A DNA stretch of 35,474 nt, from positions 1 through 35,474 of the forward strand of contig JAQTPL010000021.1 of the NCBI GenBank assembly GCA_028712895.1, in the 5' to 3' direction. The notes beneath the pieces were generated by a model. The model made no database searches. It had not been told where the DNA came from and saw only the letters and a program-made list of their open reading frames with translations. Made by a program: the position numbers and the translations under genes. Below, piece by piece: positions 30,333 through 35,474 of this stretch; the stretch's first letter is position 1; every line of letters begins with the position of its first letter. This DNA comes from a bacterium (GTDB lineage: Bacteria > CAYTYR01 > UBA6262).

Positions 30333-30432
30333 TTACACAGATTACGAAAAGCGATTACACAGATTAAAACGAAGAACAACAAAAGCTTTGTGTAAGTAAT
30401 CGGTGTAATCTCTTTTGAAAATCAGTGTAATC
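30331..30432. repeat. 102-nt imperfect inverted repeat built from GATTACACA-type units
   Basis: The left arm (30331-30366) holds two direct copies of GATTACACAGATTA 22 nt apart; the right arm (30397-30432) is its reverse complement at 30 of 36 positions, with a 30-nt loop. The structure starts within the cupin stop codon and ends about 10 nt before the ribosome-binding site of the next gene. Confidence 0.9.
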
Positions 30433-30454
30433 TATTCTAACAAAGGATGTGCTC

Positions 30455-31849
30455 ATGAGCCAATCTTCGGAAAAGCATAAACATGAAAAACGCAAAACTA
30501 ACAGGTTGAGAACCAACATCCCGTTTAAGTACTATGCTCTGAGCGGGCGGGAAGAGATCCTCAAGGAAGGGAAAATACTGGAGATCTCATCAGAGAATGT
30601 TCTCTTTGATAATCCGGAAGGCATCAGTATCGGCGACCGTATCAGGTTTGAGGTGACTTTGCCGACGCTGATGGATGTAGTCCGGTGCTGGGGAGTCGTG
30701 ACCAGGCTTGATTACGACGAAAAGCAGGCTGCTCTGGAATTTGACCAAATGGAAGACGTAGGCCGTAAACAGATCCAAACCTTTTTAGAACGCAGTGACA
30801 TTATTCGCTTACTTGAAACTACCCTGGAAGAAGGCGCTAGTGACTTACACTTGTCAGTAGGTCATAAACCGCATATCCGGCTGGGCGGTAGTCTAAAGCC
30901 GTTGCCCAATCAGGATGTTTTGACCGGCATTATGCTTAAAAAAATGATCTACAGTATCTTATCTCCTGACCAGACATCTGTCTTTGAAAAACGAATGGAA
31001 TTAGACTCTTCCTTCGCTTTGTCTCCGATCGTCAGGTTCCGTTATAATGTGCATGTCCAGAGAGGAAATGTGGAAATTGCCTTCCGGCGCATTGAGTCAA
31101 ATATCCGCACCTTAACTGAATTAGGTTTGCCGCCGGTAGTTGCCGACCTGGCCCGGAAACACAGCGGATTGGTGATCGTAACCGGGGCTACCAATGCCGG
31201 CAAGACTACAACCGTATCCGGAATGGTAGACTTGATCAATAATGATCGTTCCTGTGTTATCATTACTCTGGAAGATCCGATCGAGTATGTCCATGATTTT
31301 AAAAAAGCCATCGTCAAACAGAGAGAAGTTGGACTGGATACGAAATCATTCACTATCGCTTTAAAGCATGCCTTGCGCCAAGACCCGGATGTGATCGTGA
31401 TCGGTGAAATAAGAGATGCCGAAACCATGGCCACAGCATTGTCTGCTGCCGAGACCGGGCATTTGATCATAGCAACCTTACCGGCATATGATTCGGTGCA
31501 GGCGATCAGCCAGATCGTAAATATGTTCCCAGTCGAACAACAGCGCCAAGCCAGGATGCAATTGGCAGAAACGTTGCAAGGCATGATTTACCAGATGCTG
31601 CTCCCTCATGCTGAAAGGCCCTGGCAGCGGGTATTGGCTACGGAAATACTGGTCGTGACTCCGGCCGTGCGTAATTTAATCCGCGACCAGCGTTTGGAAC
31701 AACTCCCTCTGGTTATCCAGACAGGAGGCGCCCAAGGTATGCATACTTTCGATTCTTCACTGGAACTGTTGCTGCGCCGCCGGGAAATAAGCCAGGAAAC
31801 AGTGAATGAACGCTGCCGTGACAAGAAGAAATTCGGGATCAAAGAATAA
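30455..31849 (+). CDS. PilZ-PilT fusion: N-terminal PilZ domain plus secretion/retraction ATPase
   Basis: About 464 residues. Residues 13-112 form a PilZ domain (RxxxR at R13-R17, but the second motif reads EISSEN instead of D/N-x-S-x-x-G). From about 115 it follows PilT: EEGASDLHLSVGHKPHIRL, Walker A G244-A-T-N-A-G-K250-T, the Asp box IITLEDPIEYVH (269-280), Walker B DPDVIVIGEIRDAET, TGHLIIATL, and the PilT C-terminal signature AVRNLIRDQRLEQLP (AIRNLIRE type). The second His-box His (TLHT) is Pro343 here. AAAGGA is 7 nt before ATG 30455. It may couple cyclic-di-GMP directly to pilus retraction or a related motor. No other pilus genes are in the window. Confidence 0.9.
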   Translation: MSQSSEKHKHEKRKTNRLRTNIPFKYYALSGREEILKEGKILEISSENVLFDNPEGISIGDRIRFEVTLPTLMDVVRCWGVVTRLDYDEKQAALEFDQMEDVGRKQIQTFLERSDIIRLLETTLEEGASDLHLSVGHKPHIRLGGSLKPLPNQDVLTGIMLKKMIYSILSPDQTSVFEKRMELDSSFALSPIVRFRYNVHVQRGNVEIAFRRIESNIRTLTELGLPPVVADLARKHSGLVIVTGATNAGKTTTVSGMVDLINNDRSCVIITLEDPIEYVHDFKKAIVKQREVGLDTKSFTIALKHALRQDPDVIVIGEIRDAETMATALSAAETGHLIIATLPAYDSVQAISQIVNMFPVEQQRQARMQLAETLQGMIYQMLLPHAERPWQRVLATEILVVTPAVRNLIRDQRLEQLPLVIQTGGAQGMHTFDSSLELLLRRREISQETVNERCRDKKKFGIKE

Positions 31850-31851
31850 AC

Positions 31852-32469
31852 ATGCGCTATAAATTAAAAACAGTCCCACTGACTATGGATATTCTAGTTG
31901 TCATTTATCTGGCCTTGTCACTCTGGCTGGTCTATGAAAGTGATGTCCTGGGATATACGAAAATATTCAGCTTGGTCCCGGCTAAGATTGCCCAGACCAA
32001 GGTATTTGCTCTGCTGTTTAGGATCAGGCTTTTTATTTTTGCTATTGTATGCTGTGCTTTTACGATCGGCTTATATTATCTGAAAAAATGGGCTTTTATC
32101 GGCACGCTTGTCCTGAATCTTATCACCCTGATCACGGCTGAACCATTGGTCAGGGTGGTCACTTTTTTTGCCATTATTTACCTTGTTTTACAGCGGGAAT
32201 ATTTTAGCATCGGCGAATTTAAAAGGCCTGAATACAAAGATCTTATTCATGTTGATCTGCTGAAAGGGGATAAGCAGTTAGGCCAGCCAGAAGAGCGCTA
32301 TGACTTGAAAATAGAAGAATTACTGGCATCTGGCCAGTTAAACGAAGCCAGCGAATATGCGCAAGGCTTAATCGCTATTGCCCGGCAAATGGCTGATGTT
32401 AAGAACCTGATATTTTATGAAAAATATGTGGAAAAAATAAACCGCGTCAAGAGTCGGACCGTGCTATGA
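31852..32469 (+). CDS. Membrane protein of unknown function
   Basis: A 205-residue protein, not recognised. It has four hydrophobic helices in the first 120 residues (about 10-28, 52-74, 78-98 and 102-118), followed by a soluble acidic/helical C-terminal half (ERYDLKIEELLASGQLNEASEYAQGLIAIARQM) that looks like a single TPR-like helical hairpin. It lies 2 nt after the PilZ-PilT gene and overlaps maf by an ATGA junction, so it is co-transcribed with both. A role as membrane partner of the fused ATPase is possible but unsupported by motif. Confidence 0.75.
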   Translation: MRYKLKTVPLTMDILVVIYLALSLWLVYESDVLGYTKIFSLVPAKIAQTKVFALLFRIRLFIFAIVCCAFTIGLYYLKKWAFIGTLVLNLITLITAEPLVRVVTFFAIIYLVLQREYFSIGEFKRPEYKDLIHVDLLKGDKQLGQPEERYDLKIEELLASGQLNEASEYAQGLIAIARQMADVKNLIFYEKYVEKINRVKSRTVL

Positions 32470-33062
32470 AGGATTCCCTGAAGCATGAATATATTTTAGC
32501 CAGTGCTTCACCCCGCCGCAAACAACTACTCAAGGAAATGGGCCTCCGGTTTAAAATAATCCCCAGTTCAATCAAAGAAGTGGCTGATCCTACCCTTAGC
32601 CCGTCACAACTAGTCAGGAAACTGGCTTGGCAGAAAGCAGCTGATATTGCTCAGCGGTTTAGAGGGAAAAAATATATTGTGATCGGGGCAGATACTATTG
32701 TTGTCAGGAAGGGCGAGATCCTTGGAAAGCCTCGGGATCCACGGCATGCCCGGCAGATCTTGCATAAGCTGAGTGACAGTGTTCATTTTGTATATACCGG
32801 AGTAGCGGTGATCGATGCCGTGACCGATCAGAAGATAATAGCTTATGAAAAAACCAGGGTGAAGATGAAAAAACTAAGCCGGGAAGAGATTAAGTATCAT
32901 TCCGGGAGGCATTTGGATAAAGCTGGCGCTTACGCGGTTCAGGAAGAAAAAGATGCTTTTATAGAAAGAATAGACGGCTGTTATTATAATGTGGTTGGCC
33001 TACCCCGTAATCTTCTTAAGGGTATGCTTAAGAAGATTAATAGTAAGAGCAAAAGGCAGTAA
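32466..33062 (+). CDS. maf: Maf/Ham1-fold nucleoside-triphosphate pyrophosphatase
   Basis: A 198-residue Maf protein that hydrolyses non-canonical or excess (d)NTPs to the monophosphate. Motifs: LASASPRRKQLL (17-28, substrate loop), VIGADTIVV with the catalytic Asp, GKPRDPRHARQIL, and GAYAVQEEKDAFIERIDGCYYNVVGLP near the C-terminus. Length is normal. It overlaps the membrane-protein gene by ATGA. The 3' end runs into a repeat and a bidirectional terminator facing the SurA-type gene. Confidence 0.95.
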   Translation: MKDSLKHEYILASASPRRKQLLKEMGLRFKIIPSSIKEVADPTLSPSQLVRKLAWQKAADIAQRFRGKKYIVIGADTIVVRKGEILGKPRDPRHARQILHKLSDSVHFVYTGVAVIDAVTDQKIIAYEKTRVKMKKLSREEIKYHSGRHLDKAGAYAVQEEKDAFIERIDGCYYNVVGLPRNLLKGMLKKINSKSKRQ

Positions 33063-33113
33063 TAGCGAGAAACAGTTGCCAGTAAGCGCGAGAGGCAGTG
33101 AATCAATTAAAAG

Positions 33114-33150
33114 AAAAAGCAGTTAACCTAAATTAAGTTAACTGCTTTTT
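33114..33150. terminator. Bidirectional rho-independent terminator between maf and the SurA-N gene
   Basis: Perfect 14-bp arms AAAAAGCAGTTAAC (33114-33127) and GTTAACTGCTTTTT (33137-33150) with a 9-nt loop. T5 follows the stem on the plus strand and, by symmetry, on the minus strand, so it can end transcripts from both convergent genes. Confidence 0.9.
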
Positions 33151-33171
33151 GTATTTATAGGTTTTCGCTCT

Positions 33172-33206
33172 AACTGCCATCTGCTATCTGCGATCTGCCA
33201 TCTATT
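33172..33206 (-). repeat. Heptamer tandem repeat ATCTGCN, 5 units, abutting a stop codon
   Basis: AACTGCC, ATCTGCT, ATCTGCG, ATCTGCC and ATCTATT run head to tail; the last unit overlaps the TAG stop (33202-33204) of the minus-strand gene. The segment 33161-33178 is also a degenerate reverse complement (about 15/18) of 33055-33072 at the end of maf, so the terminator is nested in a larger inverted repeat. Confidence 0.85.
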
Positions 33207-33933
33207 CTGTCTGTCCCGTCATTTGTTTCTCTATCTTTTCCAGGTTGTTTTCTATTTTTGCCGCAGCCTGCAGTTTTTTATACCATTCCTCAAAAAACTG
33301 TGACTTTTTCTGCTGCACCAGGGTTTGTTTTATCAGCTCTCTTTCCTTTAACAGGTCTTCCGGTTTCGGGGCTGGCTTCTTATCCTTGAGCTGTTTGGCT
33401 ACCTCATCTGCCAATTCTTTATCAGTGACCGTTACGGTGGCGATAACTTTTTCCTGCAGTTGCTGGATGATCAGGCTTTCCTTAACATCCTTTTCAAATA
33501 CTGCCGGGGTAGTGCGCAGCTGCATTTTCAGTATATTCAAATATTGCTGCTTGTCAAATCGGCCATCTTTCTGGAAATAAGGCAGTTTTTGAACGTAATC
33601 GCTTAACTCTTTATCTGAGACCCTGAGCTTCATTTTATTAGCTTCCTGGAGCAGGAGTATTTTGCCGATCATTTCATTGAGAACCATTTTTTTCAGGTTA
33701 TTGGCCATTTCTTCATTAATATCAATATTATACATATTGCGGTAATTATTCATTCGCTGCAAAAAAGTAGCATTGAATGATTCATACCTGATTTTCTTCC
33801 CATTGACCTTGGCGACCACATCAGCCGTATTAGTAAAGAAATAGCTCCCTAACCCCACGAACGTGGCCAGGATGAAAATACTGACTGCGAACCACAGGAA
33901 TATCTTGGTATTCTTACGTATTGCTTTAAGCAT
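33202..33933 (-). CDS. SurA N-terminal-domain chaperone without a PPIase domain
   Basis: A 243-residue membrane-anchored periplasmic protein. N-terminal helix 12-34 is a membrane anchor, followed by ADVVAKVNGKKIRYESFNATF, the SurA/PpiD start, and a long helical region (LNEMIGKILLLQEANKMKLRVSDKELSDYV, then PYFQKDGRFDKQQYLNILK) as in PpiD. It ends in a Lys/Glu/Gln-rich helix with no parvulin domain, so it should act as a chaperone rather than an isomerase. The ATG has AGGAGG 9 nt upstream on the minus strand. The MITE-like element begins 28 nt upstream of the ATG, so its promoter is probably in or beyond that element. Confidence 0.88.
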   Translation of the reverse strand: MLKAIRKNTKIFLWFAVSIFILATFVGLGSYFFTNTADVVAKVNGKKIRYESFNATFLQRMNNYRNMYNIDINEEMANNLKKMVLNEMIGKILLLQEANKMKLRVSDKELSDYVQKLPYFQKDGRFDKQQYLNILKMQLRTTPAVFEKDVKESLIIQQLQEKVIATVTVTDKELADEVAKQLKDKKPAPKPEDLLKERELIKQTLVQQKKSQFFEEWYKKLQAAAKIENNLEKIEKQMTGQTE

Positions 33934-33961
33934 GACCTAATTCCTCCTGTTAACAAAGTTC

Positions 33962-34126
33962 AACCCGGATTTTGCACTAGGTTTGATGAACCGAGATGGA
34001 AAAGCGCATAGTATTTTTGTCTCAAAAAAGTGCGAGCATACTCGTAGAGTTATGTAAGCAGTTTTTTAGACGAAAAGACGTAGCGATTTTTCGTCGAATT
34101 CCAAATCCTATTGCAAATTACGGGTT
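33962..34126. mobile_element. 165-bp MITE-like element with 20-bp terminal inverted repeats
   Basis: AACCCGGATTTTGCACTAGG (33962-33981) matches the reverse complement of 34107-34126 at 17 of 20 positions (mismatches at positions 7, 9 and 16). The interior has no ORF but several small hairpins: GGTT-TGATG-AACC, CGAG-CATA-CTCG, and GACGAAAA with TTTTCGTC. No target-site duplication was found. It fills the gap between two divergent genes. A structured RNA is the alternative reading. Confidence 0.6.
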
Positions 34127-34191
34127 AAGAGAATATACCCTAAACAGCAAAATAAAGCAAGTTTTTTTATAATGTAATATTAGGTTCGATA

Positions 34192-34200
34192 TGTTATAAT
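34192..34200 (+). promoter_or_regulatory. Extended -10 promoter of the AEC transporter gene
   Basis: TGTTATAAT (34192-34200) is an extended -10 element; no good -35 is seen at 16-18 nt. The ATG (34211) begins 10 nt after the hexamer and has no ribosome-binding site. A second TATAAT lies at 34168-34173. Confidence 0.5.
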
Positions 34201-34210
34201 TATTACTCTT

Positions 34211-35104
34211 ATGCCTACTATAACCATTCTTTTCTCCCGTGTTTATATTTTTATCCTGCTGGGCTATATTCTGGGCCGTTATGTGCGGTTCAATATCCAG
34301 CGGGAAGCGCAGGGGATCATTAATATCGGGATGTATGTCCTTTTTCCGGTTTTTGTGCTAGTGACAATGTGGGCGGAACCGCTGCCTACTGCATTTTTGT
34401 CCCGGGTCTGGCTGCTGGCCGCAGGAGTGGTAATTGGCGGCGCTGGCCTGGCCTGGTTATTTAGCCGGATTTATGCTATGCCCTATCGGGACTGCAGCTT
34501 GCCCATCATCTTTATCAATTCGGCATACCTCGGGATCCCTGTCAATACTTATATATTAGGCCCGGCAGCCACCAAATATGCCATTATTTTTGATCTGGTC
34601 CCGACTCTTATTATGTTCACTTTCGGCGTGGCTCTGGTGGCCAAAGGGGATAGGCTAAAAGAAATGCTGAAAATGCCCCTGGCCTATGCTGCTCTTATTG
34701 GTATGCTTTTAAATGCACAAGGTGTGCCTGTCCCCTGGCCAGTGCTTAAAATAACCGGTTTTATTAAAACTATAACCATACCCTTGATCCTGGTTATTGT
34801 GGGCTATGAACTTAAACCTTTTAAAACGACCTTATTGAACCGGGTGTTAGCTGCCTCCGTATTACGTATGGCTGGTGGCGCAATCATGGCTTTTAGTTTA
34901 GTTTCTTTGCTGCGGCTGGAAGGAATTCCGGCTTTGGTGTGTTTGATCAGCGCCAGCATGCCCAGCGCCGTCAATAGTTATGTATTGGCCAGGAAATACC
35001 AGGCTAATGCGGAATTTGCTGCAGCTGTGGTGGCTATGGGCACCCTGATCAGCCTCCCTGTTATTATGATAATTTCTTTACTTATACACGGGAAAATGAT
35101 ATAA
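34211..35104 (+). CDS. AEC (auxin efflux carrier) family transporter
   Basis: A 297-residue integral membrane protein with about 9-10 helices and the AEC layout: FILLGYILGRY near the start, LFPVFVLVTMW, INSAYLGIPV (conserved N-S-x-x-x-G-x-P, about residues 102-111), PLILVIVGYEL and a final AAVVAMGTLISLPVIM. AEC members carry organic anions such as malate, or act as amino-acid or other exporters; the substrate is not predictable. The gene appears to be transcribed alone from an extended -10 promoter and is probably leaderless. Confidence 0.92.
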   Translation: MPTITILFSRVYIFILLGYILGRYVRFNIQREAQGIINIGMYVLFPVFVLVTMWAEPLPTAFLSRVWLLAAGVVIGGAGLAWLFSRIYAMPYRDCSLPIIFINSAYLGIPVNTYILGPAATKYAIIFDLVPTLIMFTFGVALVAKGDRLKEMLKMPLAYAALIGMLLNAQGVPVPWPVLKITGFIKTITIPLILVIVGYELKPFKTTLLNRVLAASVLRMAGGAIMAFSLVSLLRLEGIPALVCLISASMPSAVNSYVLARKYQANAEFAAAVVAMGTLISLPVIMIISLLIHGKMI

Positions 35105-35155
35105 TAAATTTAATATTGATAGCGAATAAGAGCTGAATAGAAGCAGCAAATGACT

Positions 35156-35253
35156 CGAATACTTAATATTCGTGCGTTTAGTTGTTTTTATTAGCGGTAT
35201 TCGCTGCCTTTATTTGAGTGATTAGCATCTCTTAAATTCGCGTAATTCGCTGA
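35156..35253 (+). repeat. Nonamer doublets (ATTMGCGKW) and a hairpin before valS
   Basis: Three doublets of 9-nt units lie at 35190-35207, 35212-35229 and 35236-35253 (for example ATTAGCGGT+ATTCGCTGC and ATTCGCGTA+ATTCGCTGA). They are preceded by a perfect hairpin CGAATA-CTTAA-TATTCG (35156-35172). The 157-nt gap between the AEC gene and valS is largely made of this material. Confidence 0.7.
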
Positions 35254-35261
35254 GGTTCTTC

Positions 35262-35474
35262 ATGGAAATTCCGTCTAAATATGACTCTAAGGAAACAGAT
35301 AGCAAATGGTACAGCTTGCAGAGCCGGTATTTTCATGCGCAACCTGACTCAGCCAAGAACCCCTTTACTATAGTGATCCCGCCGCCGAATGTGACCGGCT
35401 CCCTGCACATGGGCCATGCCCTGAATAATACCCTGCAGGATATCCTGATCCGCTGGCGGCGTATGGAAGGGTAT
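35262..35474 (+). CDS. valS: Valyl-tRNA synthetase, N-terminal start (partial)
   Basis: The first 71 codons are present; the gene runs off the window. The protein begins [17 protein letters not shown], and the class I signature is in [37 protein letters not shown], where HMGH is the HIGH motif and PPPNVTG is typical of ValRS (IleRS and LeuRS differ here). It charges tRNA-Val. The TGAGG upstream (35251-35255) is 6 nt from the ATG and overlaps the last repeat unit. Confidence 0.93.
   Translation, partial: MEIPSKYDSKETDSKWYSLQSRYFHAQPDSAKNPFTIVIPPPNVTGSLHMGHALNNTLQDILIRWRRMEGY

Noticed and set aside
30331-30432. CRISPR array
   Set aside because: Units are 14 nt or shorter, copies face each other, spacing is irregular and no cas genes are present.
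31042-31584. 180-codon minus-strand open frame in the PilZ-PilT gene
   Set aside because: The plus-strand protein carries intact ATPase motifs across this stretch; the minus frame has no recognisable features.
33934-34210. tRNA or other known structured RNA in the gap
   Set aside because: Small hairpins exist but no cloverleaf or CCA end; the terminal inverted repeats explain the boundaries better.

Overview
The window looks like chromosomal DNA of an uncultured, strictly anaerobic, two-membraned bacterium of moderate GC. [FeFe]-hydrogenase genes, a complete Rnf complex and a ferredoxin-type thioredoxin reductase point to H2- and ferredoxin-centred anaerobic metabolism. A beta-barrel porin ending in Phe, two lipoproteins and a SurA-type periplasmic chaperone point to an outer membrane. 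Genes are tightly packed, with many ATGA/TAATG overlaps. The standard code is used, with TGA, TAA and TAG all serving as stops. An Omnitrophota-like or similar candidate phylum would fit, but that is an inference; there is no rRNA or other marker here to settle it. No tRNA, rRNA, CRISPR or phage genes were seen.

Layout. 1-4589: end of a HydB/NuoF-type subunit, hydA, aspA and hydF. 4652-7084: a lipoprotein, an archaeal-type phosphoglycerate mutase and a DJ-1/PfpI protein. 7090-10527: a membrane-anchored spermidine-synthase-like protein, a small Cys-containing protein and argF. 10564-13828: lemA, two TPM-domain genes, thiM and thiE. 13875-18348: a clan GH-A glycosidase-like protein, a DUF2157/GDYXXLXY pair and a PilZ protein on the minus strand. 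18464-20532: a DUF502 protein, an ArsR-thioredoxin-FTR redox cassette, and mazG on the minus strand. 20604-25570: the rnfCDGEAB operon behind a consensus promoter. 25589-33062: yicC, cutA, a porin, an AmmeMemoRadiSam-type radical SAM enzyme, an ApbE homologue, a cupin, a PilZ-PilT fusion, a membrane protein and maf. 33202-35474: a SurA-N protein (minus strand), a 165-bp MITE-like element, an AEC transporter and the start of valS.

How the genes fit together (inference). The HydA/HydB hydrogenase couples H2 to NAD(H) and ferredoxin. Rnf exchanges ferredoxin and NADH with ion pumping. FTR plus thioredoxin passes ferredoxin electrons to protein thiols under an ArsR-type regulator. HydF matures the hydrogenase. 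ApbE would normally attach FMN to RnfG and RnfD, but the copy here has lost two expected metal-site residues.

The least ordinary material is between genes. Seven gaps carry short degenerate tandem or inverted repeats, mostly of 7-9-nt units and each family different (ATGCTRA, AACTATC, AAAACTY, GKGTCARA, ATCTGCN, ATTMGCGKW and a GATTACACA type). Some are arranged as facing arrays that fold into long hairpins, including one inside the rnf operon between rnfA and rnfB. The arrangement recalls the heptanucleotide STRR repeats of heterocystous cyanobacteria, but with several unrelated units side by side. Other points of interest are a 17/20 TIR-flanked element, two probably leaderless genes (mazG and the AEC gene), a hairpin holding the ribosome-binding site of the glycosidase gene, and an in-frame TGA near the end of hydB.
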